Source: Paenibacillus sp. (lineage in GTDB: Bacteria; Bacillota; Bacilli; Paenibacillales; YIM-B00363). From it: 64,000 bases of DNA. Within the stretch, counting starts at the first letter, position 1, and each line of letters begins with the position of its first letter. The notes under the pieces were generated by a model. That model was not told the DNA's origin. It did no database searches and saw only the letters and a list, made by a program, of their open reading frames with translations. The position numbers and the translations under genes were made by a program. This document shows, piece after piece, positions 1 to 8,480 of this stretch. The stretch covers positions 1-64,000 of the forward strand of contig NZ_DASQNA010000042.1 of NCBI RefSeq assembly GCF_035645195.1, given 5' to 3'.

Positions 1-57
1 TTCAGCCTTGGTCTCTTCAGGATACTGGGTGAACTTTTGCCCTTTCTTTGGCGGCAT
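1..57 (-). CDS. IS3-type transposase OrfA, N-terminal fragment at window edge
   Basis: Nineteen codons (starting MPPKKGQKFTQYPEETKAE) run off the window edge from an ATG at 57-55, preceded by a good ribosome binding site (GGAGGGG). The short basic start with KGxKFTxYPEETKAE is typical of the helix-turn-helix OrfA protein of IS3-family elements in Paenibacillaceae. OrfA binds the element ends and is joined to OrfB by frameshifting to make the transposase. Only the N-terminus is visible, so the exact family is inferred. The element would continue to the left of the window. Confidence 0.6.
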   Translation of the reverse strand, partial: MPPKKGQKFTQYPEETKAE

Positions 58-145
58 AGAAAAATCCCCTCCGGTCAACAGTGTTTCATCCATGATACCA
101 TGGACTCTTTTTTCACTGTCTACCATGAGGGGATAATACCAATTC
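1..145 (-). mobile_element. Partial insertion sequence, left end
   Basis: The region holds the start of the transposase reading frame plus about 90 bp of leader. The leader read on the minus strand (CCCCTCATGGTAGACAGT near 125-142) resembles the terminal sequence of IS3-type elements. The outer boundary is approximate because the other end and the target duplication lie outside the window. Confidence 0.4.
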
Positions 146-170
146 ACCAAGACCTTGCCTTACTTTTTAT

Positions 171-413
171 TTAATAAGCCGTCCAACCAGCGTCCGCAGT
201 TACCGTTGTCCCATTCACGAAACTCGACTCGTCCGATGCGAGGAACAATGCCACCTTCGCGATCTCCTCAGGTTCGCCGACGCGGGGGGTGATCCCCATG
301 CCCGCCATTGCGCGCTCCGCCCCGAACGGGTTCGGCGCCGTCATTGAAGCCGCAATATTCGGCACAATCGCGTCGCAGCGAATGCCGAGCTTCGCGTATT
401 GATAGCCGACGCT
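171..413 (-). pseudogene. 3' fragment of a short-chain dehydrogenase/reductase gene
   Basis: About 80 codons encode the C-terminal third of an SDR oxidoreductase: GYQYAKLGIRCDAIVPN (the strand and helix after the catalytic Tyr-Lys), then PEEIAKVALFLASDESSFVNG and the usual end TVTADAGWTAY. The Rossmann glycine motif and the catalytic Ser-Tyr-Lys are missing. Upstream of about position 413 the reading frame continues only as a shadow of the adjacent secreted hydrolase gene. The fragment lies between an IS end and a foreign-looking gene, so truncation by rearrangement is the simplest explanation. It should be inactive. Confidence 0.75.
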
Positions 414-427
414 GCGATAGCGGAAGC

Positions 428-1756
428 TCAGAGGATGAAGTCCTCGGCTTCGAGGATGACCCGGCCCTTGATCGCGATTAGGAAGTCGGTATCCCGATCG
501 CCGTCGACATTGCCCGCTACGAAGGTGGTGTTCCCAACGATGTAGGTCCGGATCTGACCGGGGCCGGTGAACTCCGCCGGTCCGACGAAGGTGAACGCCT
601 CGTTGGCGGTGTCGGGCATCAGTCCGCCCCAGTAATGCGGCAGGGCGTCGATCGCCGAGAAATCGAGTCGGTCGCCTTTGCTGAAATCGACGATGAGATC
701 GGCTGTGGCCGAAGTGGCGCCGGTCTCGACCACGTCCGTCCATTGGAAGATGTCGTCGCCGCCATTGCCGGTCATCGTATCGGCGCCCAGTCCGCCAATT
801 AAGGTGTCGTTAGCGCCGAGTCCGGCGAGTTCGTTGTCCGCGGTGTCGCCGTACGCCGTCAGTTCCGCCATGCCAGGCTCGGTGTAGCCTTCGGCGCTGG
901 TTATCCCGGCGTTCTGATAGACCGCCAGCTTCTCCTCGTCCGTCATCCAATCGGGCAAGCCAAGCCCGACAGTGTATGTGTTCCAGTTGTGAGCTTCGAC
1001 CGTGCCGGTGACAGGCGCGATGCTGCCGATACGTTCCGGCAGGATATACATCGTCCCGGCATGGTTTTCGCTCAAGCCCACAAACTGCGCGTAATCGTTC
1101 TTGACCAGATAGAATTCAAAACGTCCTTCGAAGGCATCAGATTCAAGTCCATGGTACTGAATGGCCTGATCCGACCAGGGGGGGGCGCCGAAGCCGGTGA
1201 AGTCAGCCCGCGCGTCGGTCGCCGCCTCGCCATAGCTCTTTAGCGAATGCGCGAGTACCCATGCGGTCACGCCGCTGCCACCCGAGTGGCCCATCACATG
1301 AATGGCGGCGTCTGCATACCGCTCGTCGTTGAAGATCTGATCGTAGATGGCGACGCTGCGATTAACGTTGTCATTCGGGAGGCCTACCATCATGGTATAT
1401 GTCTCATTATTACTAGGCTGGTGACCCTGGAACGTGAGCACGACGTCGGTGACCTTCCCCGAGGCGTTGAGCCTTTCGACAACGCCCGCCAGGAAGCTGC
1501 CGTCATCGAGGCGGTGAACGTAGGCGTTCGCCCAACCGTCACGGAAGGGAATCGTCTGCCCATAAATCTCCATCCCCGGCCAGCCAGAGCCGAAAAGCAC
1601 ACGCTCTTGTAGTGTGATGTTCGACGTTTGCTCAATATAGAGATCGTTTTTCATACCGGTTGTATCAGTAGAAGCGGCAAATGCAGCCCCAGCCATACTT
1701 ACGATCAAACATAAAACCAGCATCAGTAACAATGAGAGTTTTTTTGCTTTTTTCAT
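428..1756 (-). CDS. Secreted lipase-like hydrolase with RTX / serralysin-type C-terminus
   Basis: The 442-residue protein has a clear signal peptide (residues 1-28, MKKAKKLSLLL... ending AFAAS). A GHSGG nucleophile elbow at 156-160 (Ser158) inside HVMGHSGGSGVTAW suggests an alpha/beta-hydrolase. Residues about 300-340 contain RTX-like glycine/aspartate repeats (GGLGADTMTGNGGDDIF), followed by the serralysin-type domain DLIVDFSKGDRLDFSAID and DRDTDFLIAIKG...AEDFIL. RTX tails bind calcium and normally mark type I secretion in Gram-negative bacteria, so here they are paired with a Sec signal. The substrate is unknown. The gene sits beside an IS and an SDR fragment, and its promoter carries the cluster A repeat. 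Acquisition by transfer is an inference. Confidence 0.7.
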   Translation of the reverse strand: MKKAKKLSLLLMLVLCLIVSMAGAAFAASTDTTGMKNDLYIEQTSNITLQERVLFGSGWPGMEIYGQTIPFRDGWANAYVHRLDDGSFLAGVVERLNASGKVTDVVLTFQGHQPSNNETYTMMVGLPNDNVNRSVAIYDQIFNDERYADAAIHVMGHSGGSGVTAWVLAHSLKSYGEAATDARADFTGFGAPPWSDQAIQYHGLESDAFEGRFEFYLVKNDYAQFVGLSENHAGTMYILPERIGSIAPVTGTVEAHNWNTYTVGLGLPDWMTDEEKLAVYQNAGITSAEGYTEPGMAELTAYGDTADNELAGLGANDTLIGGLGADTMTGNGGDDIFQWTDVVETGATSATADLIVDFSKGDRLDFSAIDALPHYWGGLMPDTANEAFTFVGPAEFTGPGQIRTYIVGNTTFVAGNVDGDRDTDFLIAIKGRVILEAEDFIL

Positions 1757-1884
1757 AAACCATCCTCCTTGTTCTTTTTACAATTTAATAATAGCGCTTT
1801 CACATTTTTACAATGGTGATTTTCCGCTAAAACCTCTTCATATCGTAATTCCCTCCAATAGGTGTATTTGAAAATCACATTTTC

Positions 1885-1949
1885 ATCGTATGATTCTTCC
1901 CAATAAATAACTAACACTCTGACGACTTTATTGATATCGCTTTCACGAC
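1885..1949 (-). promoter_or_regulatory. Cluster A regulator repeat and promoter of the RTX hydrolase gene
   Basis: Read on the minus strand, half-sites GTCGTGAAAGCG (from 1949) and GTCGTCAGAGTGTTAG (from 1926) lie 23 bp apart. A -10-like TACGAT occupies 1890-1885, 59 bp from the first base of the first half-site. The leader to the ATG is about 120 nt. This is the same architecture as the other cluster A promoters. Confidence 0.65.
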
Positions 1950-2066
1950 TTTTTGCAAGTAATAATGCCAAGTGCTATGGAAACGATAAGTTTCGTTCGA
2001 AGAAGTCGGCAAACCAATATGCTTCTAGTGTGAAACTCTATTTAAGGATTGGGATGTGATAATAAA

Positions 2067-2131
2067 GTCGTTAAAACTCTATTCATTAGTCGTCAAAGCG
2101 TTAGTCCAACTTGATGCCGTTACGCTACGAT
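2067..2131 (+). promoter_or_regulatory. Cluster A regulator repeat and promoter of the acetylesterase gene
   Basis: Half-sites GTCGTTAAAACT (2067) and GTCGTCAAAGCGTTAG (2089-2104) are 22 bp apart. A -10-like TACGAT lies at 2126-2131, 59 bp from the first half-site. The ATG follows 31 bp later with AAAGGGG as ribosome binding site. Confidence 0.75.
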
Positions 2132-2162
2132 TGGATTAAAGCCATAGTGAAAGGGGATTACA

Positions 2163-3692
2163 ATGAACTCATTCCGTTTAGCCAATATTTTTTCGGACCA
2201 CATGGTGCTGCAAAGGGACAAACCGATCAAGATCTGGGGAGAAAGTGCGGACAATCAAACGATTTTCGTAAAAATCAACTTCACTGAAGTAACGGCAGAA
2301 GTCAAGGATGGCAAATGGGCAGTGGAATTGCCGCCTATGGCCGCCTGTGAAAGCTGCGAACTTCGAGTTAGCTCCAGTAACCCGGTTGACCAAGAAATTA
2401 TTGTTCATAATGTTGCGATCGGAGAGGTCTGGGTTGCCGGAGGACAATCCAATATGGAATTTGATTTGAAATCCGATATCGAAAGCGATGAATCGATCCG
2501 CTTAGCCGACAATCCGTTTATCAGGTTTTATGACTGCCCTAAAACGAGTTATGAAGGTCACGAGCACGAAGAAGATTTCAGTGAGTTTGGATTTTGGAGA
2601 CCCTGCGACGCGAAGCATGCTCCTTATTTTTCGGCAGTAGGCTTTTATTTTGCGAAGAAGATCTATGAATTGCAACAAGTGCCCGTCGGCATTATCGGTT
2701 GTACTTGGGGAGGTTCCTCGGCATCTGCATGGATGGATGAAAAGTATTTGGCCGAAGACCAGCAGCTCAGCGTTTATTTGCATGAGTATGAAGAAGCCGT
2801 TAAGGATTTAGATATAGAAGAGTACGAACTGAAGTTACGACAAAGGCAATCGCGAATGAACTCTCCCGAAGTAATGGCATTTATAGAAAATATGCGAGCA
2901 GGGAGACTTACTGCAGAGCAGCTGAGCGAGTTGGCTGCCTTGAGGTCGCAAGGGCAGACATTGCCGCCTATTGGGCCCAAATATTTTAATCGGCCGGCTG
3001 GATTATACCATCATATGGTTGAGAAAATATCTGGCTTCACCGCGAGGGGGATCATTTGGTACCAAGGGGAATCTGATGAGAAGAAAGCAGAACTGTATGG
3101 CAAGCTGTTTACAGCATTAATTCAATGCTGGAGAGAGGCTTGGCAAGACGAACTGCCGTTCTTGTTTGTCCAGTTGGCGCCATACGGGTCTTGGGCCGGG
3201 GCGACCGGAGAGAACTTCCCAGCAGTTCGCGAGCAGCAAGAGTTGGTATCCAAAACCGTTCCGAATGCTTATATGGCAAGTATTATGGATGCGGGGATGG
3301 AGTTCGACATTCACCCGAAAAGAAAGCGCCCCGTTGGCGAACGTTTGGCGTTATTGGCCAGAAATAAGGTGTATGGCGAGAATTTGATAAGCGAAGCGCC
3401 GGAAGTGGAACGTGCTTCACGTGATGCAGGAACAATAACCATAACCTTTAAGAATGTTGGAAATGGGTTTGTGCTGATCGGCGAACAAATAAACGGCATT
3501 AAAGTTTTTATTGATAACGAGGAACTCGTAGAATTTAAAAGCGAAGCAAAAAATAATACCCTTACAATTGAGAGCGAACGAATGCAAGATAGCGAAAAAA
3601 TTGAAGTAAAGTTTGCGTGGACGGCTTATGTAGAAGTAAACCTGTACAGCAGTGCAGGTCTTCCTTTGAAACCATTTAAACTAATCCTTTAA
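2163..3692 (+). CDS. Sialate O-acetylesterase-type SGNH carbohydrate esterase
   Basis: The 509-residue cytoplasmic protein (no signal peptide) belongs to the SASA/SGNH esterase group, which removes O-acetyl groups from sugars. Visible motifs are GGQSNMEF at 93-100 (nucleophile Ser96), the oxyanion block around TWGGSSASAW (181-190), WYQGESDE at 299-306, and DIHP at 382-385 supplying the catalytic Asp-His. Length fits the family. It is the only plus-strand gene of cluster A and has its own regulated promoter. The natural substrate is more likely acetylated plant or microbial oligosaccharide than sialic acid, since no sialate genes are nearby. That is inference from context. Confidence 0.88.
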   Translation: MNSFRLANIFSDHMVLQRDKPIKIWGESADNQTIFVKINFTEVTAEVKDGKWAVELPPMAACESCELRVSSSNPVDQEIIVHNVAIGEVWVAGGQSNMEFDLKSDIESDESIRLADNPFIRFYDCPKTSYEGHEHEEDFSEFGFWRPCDAKHAPYFSAVGFYFAKKIYELQQVPVGIIGCTWGGSSASAWMDEKYLAEDQQLSVYLHEYEEAVKDLDIEEYELKLRQRQSRMNSPEVMAFIENMRAGRLTAEQLSELAALRSQGQTLPPIGPKYFNRPAGLYHHMVEKISGFTARGIIWYQGESDEKKAELYGKLFTALIQCWREAWQDELPFLFVQLAPYGSWAGATGENFPAVREQQELVSKTVPNAYMASIMDAGMEFDIHPKRKRPVGERLALLARNKVYGENLISEAPEVERASRDAGTITITFKNVGNGFVLIGEQINGIKVFIDNEELVEFKSEAKNNTLTIESERMQDSEKIEVKFAWTAYVEVNLYSSAGLPLKPFKLIL

Positions 3693-3787
3693 CATGTACA
3701 CTACCGCCACACATCTTCCGTCAGTGGAAGCGAACGGCGACATCAGGAGTCGTCAGTAAAGGGAAAACTTGGAAGTGGGGCACGTTG

Positions 3788-3842
3788 AAAAAGTCCGTGA
3801 TTTGTTGCTGGCAGCAACGAAACACGGACTTCTCGTTTTTTT
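3788..3842 (+). terminator. Strong terminator after the acetylesterase gene, probably bidirectional
   Basis: Stem AAGTCCGTG (3791-3799) pairs with CACGGACTT (3823-3831), with an inner GTTGCTG/GCAGCAAC stem and an eight-T run at 3835-3842. An A run on the left side lets it also serve the converging GH43 operon. Confidence 0.85.
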
Positions 3843-3868
3843 CTAAGCTGCGAAGGAAGAGCGGAGGA

Positions 3869-5413
3869 CTATTTCAATTCGCCAAATTGACCTACAGCCT
3901 CAAACCGGAAAGACAGAAACTCGATCGCATCTTCGCCATGATACGTAAAATAAAGCGGCAGTGTGCCCCGTACATCCAGTACGACTTCGCTTTCGCCCCA
4001 AGTGTCTGAGCCGGCGAGCCGAATGAAGCCTGCTTCCCCTGCGCCCGTGGATACCGAAAACTTTCCGCGGCCTGATCCCCGGGTCACCACTTTTAACACA
4101 ATCGGGCCGTCAAACGTGAAATATTTGAATCCGATCAGCGTTCCTTGCTTGACGTTTGTGACATATCTCTGGTCTCCTTCATGGGTGATGAACGGAATAT
4201 CAAAGGGCGATTTGCGGTTCGTAATATGCGGCATTGCCCCGTTCGTCAGATTGCACGCGATGGCCGCGGAATATTCGCCTTCCGTCGGAAGCGGTCCTCC
4301 GTTAAGCCCGCAAGACGTCATCTCGACTTGAGGGATGCTGCCGTCCGGGAGAATCGTAATGGGCTCCGCGCATGCCTGCCGGCTATAGGTTGAATTGTGA
4401 GTTTGCCGGTGATAGAACACGTACCATTGTCCGTTGATGCACTCGATACTGCCGTGCGTATTGGCGGTCATATTGAGCCGATCTTCTTCTCTCCGCCCTT
4501 GGTATCCAACGTCTCCGATCGAAATAATCGTGCCGCGGTAGACAAAATCTTTATCTGGATACGCGCTTACCGCGTAGCAAAGCTCGTGGCTCAACTGCGA
4601 TGAATAAATAAAGTAATACAGATCGTTGATCTTACGAATCGAGCTGGCTTCATAGAAAGCATGTCCCTCGAAGCTTGTGCCCTTCGCCGTGAACTCGCCA
4701 GGAATAATTCGGACAGGCTCAGAGGCTATAGTAAGCATGTCATCGGCTAAGGTAGCGACAACCGCTCCCATGACGATTCCGTCTTCCTCGCTTAAAATCT
4801 CTTCCCTGCTTTTACGGTACAGCATCATTTGGGCTGCGACCAAGCTCTCCTTCACCACTTCAGGCGGAATTTCCTGTTTAGGCTGTTCTGGTTGATGTCC
4901 GTGGGCCTCGGCCGCTCGCGAGGACAAGGACGAGCCGTAATAAAAGCGGATTACGCCGTTATCATTTATCAAAGCCGGATCACCTAGCACAAACCGTTTA
5001 AATGGCGTACCGTCCGGATTCCGCACGTACCCATAATACTCATATTTGCCGGCTGGCTCGTCGCAAACCGCGACATAAATGGGATGATAAACTTCTTCCG
5101 TGCCTCCGGCCATATGGTAATAGAGATAATAGCGTCCATCATTGCCGCGCACGACATCCGGCGCGGTCATGAGCGCTCCCGTACCGTATGCAGGGTGATC
5201 GGACTCAATCGAGTGAATCACTCCCTCATAACGCCAATCGCTCAAATCAGTAATAGGCGCGGAGTAGCCGACGTAATCGCCAACCTCACAGTACTGATCT
5301 CCGCCTTCCTTATCATGGGAACCGTATAAATAGATGCGATCTCCGAATACATGAGGTTCGCCGTCTGCGATATACTCATGCAATGGTAAAAAGGGATTAT
5401 ACGTTTTTTTCAT
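3869..5413 (-). CDS. GH43 glycosidase (arabinofuranosidase/xylosidase type), paralogue 1
   Basis: The 514-residue cytoplasmic glycosidase has a five-bladed propeller catalytic part. The features are DGEPHVFGDRIYLYGSHD near residue 17 (catalytic base region), LGDPALINDNG (pKa-modulating Asp) and SFEGHAFYEASSIRKI (general acid Glu). The last ~130 residues (KYFTFDGPIVLKVVTRGSGRGKFSVSTG) look like a CBM6-type beta-sandwich. GH43 enzymes release arabinose or xylose from side chains, but the exact specificity cannot be read here. It has a good ribosome binding site (GGGAGAAAA) and follows the phosphotriesterase-like gene by 37 bp. It is closely related along its whole length to the GH43 at 8481-10019. 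Confidence 0.88.
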   Translation of the reverse strand: MKKTYNPFLPLHEYIADGEPHVFGDRIYLYGSHDKEGGDQYCEVGDYVGYSAPITDLSDWRYEGVIHSIESDHPAYGTGALMTAPDVVRGNDGRYYLYYHMAGGTEEVYHPIYVAVCDEPAGKYEYYGYVRNPDGTPFKRFVLGDPALINDNGVIRFYYGSSLSSRAAEAHGHQPEQPKQEIPPEVVKESLVAAQMMLYRKSREEILSEEDGIVMGAVVATLADDMLTIASEPVRIIPGEFTAKGTSFEGHAFYEASSIRKINDLYYFIYSSQLSHELCYAVSAYPDKDFVYRGTIISIGDVGYQGRREEDRLNMTANTHGSIECINGQWYVFYHRQTHNSTYSRQACAEPITILPDGSIPQVEMTSCGLNGGPLPTEGEYSAAIACNLTNGAMPHITNRKSPFDIPFITHEGDQRYVTNVKQGTLIGFKYFTFDGPIVLKVVTRGSGRGKFSVSTGAGEAGFIRLAGSDTWGESEVVLDVRGTLPLYFTYHGEDAIEFLSFRFEAVGQFGELK

Positions 5414-5450
5414 TTTTCTCCCTCACCTCGTCCCCTCTGTGACCCCTCGG

Positions 5451-6539
5451 TCAGTACGCTAAGAGATTCGCAGGATTCTCGACCGTGAGCTTGCGGACTT
5501 CTTCGCTCAGACCGAACGCGTGCAACTGTCCCAGCATCTCCGGGAACCGGGTGTATCCATAAGACCCGGCTGTCTTCCCATAGGCTTTCGTCGAACAATC
5601 ATGACCGCAGACAATTTGGGAACCGTACCCTTTTTTCAGTATAGCAATCAAGCCTTTCAGCCGATCGTAATCATCCGGGAGCGTGGTGACGTAGGTACCC
5701 CAGGAATCGAAGCCGACGTACACGCCTTGGTCTAAAATCTTCTCCAGGTAGTCCGTATTTACGTTTCTTCCCGTTTCAGGATTGGCAAGGTAAGCATGGT
5801 TCTCGTTGCCTCTGCGCAGAAATTGATCCTGGTGCATCATTAAAAGTCTATCGGGGTTCATGCCGCATTCCTTCAGAGCCACATCGACAACCTCGTATAG
5901 ATGTTCGTTCGTCATCGGATATCCCGTATGGACATGAACCGAAAGTCCGGTTTCATTCGAAAGTCTTGCCTGTGCGCGGAGCGCATCTAGTTCGCTCTTC
6001 TCTAAAGAACCGTCTTTATTGATTGTATTCACTGCACATTTTAAGAAACCGGGCTTAACATCGGTGCCGTCGATTCCATTTTCGATCTCCTTTTTAAACA
6101 CTTCGTACATGAATCTATCGTCTTTACCGATATATTCGTCCGGACGGGCCGCTGCATAATAAATACCGGTACAAGTCACAAGGTGAATCCCGCTCCGTTG
6201 AGCGGCTTCCTTTAATAACTCGGCAGGAGCCCTCAATCCAATGGGAGAGGCATCGACGACGGATCGGCCGCCGATCCTCTGGAATGCTTTGAATTCAGCC
6301 ACCGCGAAATCAATATCCCCAGCTAATGAACAATCATCTGAGAAAATCGACATTCCCTGCCGTAAACTTGCTAGATTTTCCATGCGAAGTTCCAGCATCT
6401 CGGCAGGGATATTTCCTTTATGGTGCATGACCTCTCTGCCCAATAAGGTAATATCCGCTAAAACATGCTCGTGCGCGGTCGTATACCCTAATTCCTCCGG
6501 CGGTATATCTCCTAAGACAGTTGTAATTTTCTTACTCAT
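5451..6539 (-). CDS. Phosphotriesterase-family metal hydrolase (PHP/lactonase-like)
   Basis: The 362-residue amidohydrolase-superfamily protein starts with an AHEHVLAD metal-binding HxH (His23, His25). GFLKCAVN carries a probable carbamylated bridging lysine, and HVHTGYP, MMHQDQF and GHDCSTKAYG supply further metal ligands and the catalytic Asp. Members act as phosphotriesterase-homology proteins or as lactonases. In a sugar cluster, a role in opening a sugar lactone is plausible but not shown. The first gene of its operon, it starts at an ATG with TAAGGAGGAGA upstream and follows a cluster A promoter. Confidence 0.82.
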   Translation of the reverse strand: MSKKITTVLGDIPPEELGYTTAHEHVLADITLLGREVMHHKGNIPAEMLELRMENLASLRQGMSIFSDDCSLAGDIDFAVAEFKAFQRIGGRSVVDASPIGLRAPAELLKEAAQRSGIHLVTCTGIYYAAARPDEYIGKDDRFMYEVFKKEIENGIDGTDVKPGFLKCAVNTINKDGSLEKSELDALRAQARLSNETGLSVHVHTGYPMTNEHLYEVVDVALKECGMNPDRLLMMHQDQFLRRGNENHAYLANPETGRNVNTDYLEKILDQGVYVGFDSWGTYVTTLPDDYDRLKGLIAILKKGYGSQIVCGHDCSTKAYGKTAGSYGYTRFPEMLGQLHAFGLSEEVRKLTVENPANLLAY

Positions 6540-6580
6540 GGATTTGTCTCCTCCTTACAATAAACCAGGTACTATAAATC

Positions 6581-6645
6581 ATCTTAACGAACGAACCGCC
6601 CTCTCACTAACGGTATGACGACTTCATCGATGACGGTTTCCCGAC
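6581..6645 (-). promoter_or_regulatory. Cluster A regulator repeat and promoter of the phosphotriesterase-GH43 operon
   Basis: Minus-strand half-sites GTCGGGAAACCG (from 6645) and GTCGTCATACCGTTAG (from 6622) are 23 bp apart, with -10-like TAAGAT at 6586-6581, 59 bp from the first base. Confidence 0.75.
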
Positions 6646-6712
6646 TTAGCAGATGACGCATAAGAAAAAGGCCTTGGCCGTAGCCAAGACCATCCCTTCG
6701 ACGGTAAAGATT

Positions 6713-7495
6713 TTACCAGTGAATATCCACACCGCCTTCCACACGTAAATCTTGCCCGGTAATCCATCTACTTTCCTCCGAAGCCAGGAATAGAATGACT
6801 GGCAAAATATCTTTCTCCGGGTCACCGACTCTTTTGAAAGGACTATTTTTTGCCACTTGTGTCTTAATGACTTCAAGGATTTCTTTGGTATAATCATTCA
6901 TTGCTGAATCCGTTAAAGCGATGGGGCTTACATTATTTACTCGGATATTATATTGCCCCCATTCTTTAGCGACTGTACGCGTAATTGCTCCTACAGCACC
7001 TTTTGCAGCTGAATAAGAGGCAAATCCCTCTATACCATGTACAGCATTGCTAATAAAATTGATGATTGAACCACCCTGATCCTTCATTAAAGGGAAACAT
7101 AATTGCATCATTGTCCATGTTGCATAGGCTTGTGTTTTTAAAGAATGGTCCAAATCTTCAATCGTTTGCTCGATAAACGGCACCAAATAATTAGAAGATG
7201 TAGCTCCATTAATTAATACATCTACCCGACCAAATTTATCTTGTATTTGATTCACGAAGCACTTTATTTGATCTTGTTCTTTTAAGTTTGTATAGGTTAC
7301 TAAAACTTCCGCTCCTTCTGCCTCGCATAGCCTTGCAGTTTCTTTGACCCTTTCTTCTTGGATATCACAGATTGCAAGTTTCGCTCCTTCTCTTGCAAAA
7401 CCGATCGCATTTTGTTTCCCTAGACCGGCTGCGGCACCAGTTATCGCCCTATCGGTGATACAAGCGAAATATTCCCGAAGCGACGAATAATTGCC
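6713..7495 (-). pseudogene. SDR oxidoreductase without a start codon (5'-degenerate)
   Basis: From about 7440 down to 6713 the frame encodes a nearly whole SDR: ITGAAAGLGKQNAIG (NAD-binding TGxxxGxG), DVLINGATSS, SYSAAKGAVGA (catalytic Tyr-Lys), and the C-terminal FLASEESRWITGQDLRVEGGVDIHW. Upstream of the glycine motif the frame has no ATG, GTG or TTG before an in-frame TAA at 7498-7496. The usual 5-10 N-terminal residues are replaced by unrelated sequence abutting the hydrolase stop. The first usable start (GTG at 7255) would drop the cofactor site. It is probably a 5'-truncated remnant, unless a rare ATC or ATA start is used. It is the last gene of the glucuronidase operon. Confidence 0.7.
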
Positions 7496-7512
7496 TTAAG
7501 CGTTTTCGTTTC

Positions 7513-8469
7513 TTATCCATAAAAGGCGCGACGCAGCGCTTCCAGAACATCTCGCTTCTCCGCAATCGTAACCCTCGCATCTTCAACGAAATGAAAGCCG
7601 TGAGGAGCGCCGGGGTACACATGCAATTCCGTGGGCACGCCAGCCCGAATTAATCGCTTGGCATATTCGATGCATTCTTCGGCGAACAAATCAATCGCCC
7701 CGACGCTGATGAAGGTCGCCGGCAAGCCTGTTAAATCTTCTGCACGCGCCGGAGCCGCATAAGGCGAGACGCCTTCCGCACCCGGATCATGCCCGAGAAG
7801 GGATTTCCAGCCAAGGGTATTACATTCACGCGTCCAGACATATTCGCCGTTATAAGGATTCGAGTCGGCTATGCAGGTCCTGTCGTCTAGCATCGGGAAC
7901 TGAAGGCGTTGGAATAAAATATTTACTTCGCCGCGATCGCGTGCCAATAGGGCTAGAGAGGCTGCAAGTCCGCCTCCGGCGCTTCCCCCGCCGATCGCGA
8001 TCTTATCTCTATCGATTCCTAACTCCAAGGCGTTCGCATGCATCCATCTTAGCGCAGCGTAACAATCCTCGATCGGTCCGGGGGAAGGCGTCTCGGGCGC
8101 CAATCGGTAGTCAACCGATACGACGGTACATCCCAGTTCTGCACACAGCATTGCATTCTCGTAATTGCCGGCATCGGCCGTACCCAATATCATGCCGCCG
8201 CCGTGAATATCTAAGTACCCTGGGCTTGGAGCAGATCTCTCTTTGGGTTGAATGAGAATGACGCGAACATCCGGGGCATCCGGAGGACCAGGTATGAACG
8301 TTTCGGTTACGACGACAGGAAGTTCTTCAGGTACAGGTTTCATCTGCGCCTTCGTTTGTTCACGAATAAACGGAAGCATCTCTTTCGTCAACACGACACC
8401 AACAGGGAAAAGGTCGATATGCTTCTTTAAATCGGGGTCCATCAAATGGAAACTCTTCTGAGTACTCAT
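7513..8469 (-). CDS. HSL-family alpha/beta hydrolase (esterase)
   Basis: The 318-residue cytoplasmic esterase of the hormone-sensitive-lipase group has the oxyanion motif DIHGGGMILG and nucleophile elbow GGGSAGGGLAA. Late motifs include SVGAIDLFAEE (catalytic Asp) and GAPHGFHF (catalytic His). Such enzymes hydrolyse short acyl esters and in this setting may deacylate oligosaccharides or aglycones. It starts at an ATG with TAGGGGGA upstream, 11 bp after the GH43 gene. It is the third esterase-type gene in the cluster, besides the SASA and type-B enzymes. Confidence 0.85.
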   Translation of the reverse strand: MSTQKSFHLMDPDLKKHIDLFPVGVVLTKEMLPFIREQTKAQMKPVPEELPVVVTETFIPGPPDAPDVRVILIQPKERSAPSPGYLDIHGGGMILGTADAGNYENAMLCAELGCTVVSVDYRLAPETPSPGPIEDCYAALRWMHANALELGIDRDKIAIGGGSAGGGLAASLALLARDRGEVNILFQRLQFPMLDDRTCIADSNPYNGEYVWTRECNTLGWKSLLGHDPGAEGVSPYAAPARAEDLTGLPATFISVGAIDLFAEECIEYAKRLIRAGVPTELHVYPGAPHGFHFVEDARVTIAEKRDVLEALRRAFYG

Positions 8470-8480
8470 TTTGCTTCCCC

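Larger units (their letters stand above)
1757..2162. other. 406-bp divergent intergenic region
   Basis: An AT-rich gap lies between the divergent RTX hydrolase and acetylesterase genes. It contains two oppositely oriented copies of the cluster A direct repeat with their -10 hexamers and no credible coding sequence. A 72-codon open frame here overlaps the promoter elements and has no family features. Confidence 0.7.

Noticed and set aside
1753-1971. 72-codon open frame on the minus strand
   Set aside because: It overlaps the repeat and -10 of the RTX hydrolase promoter and has no recognisable features.
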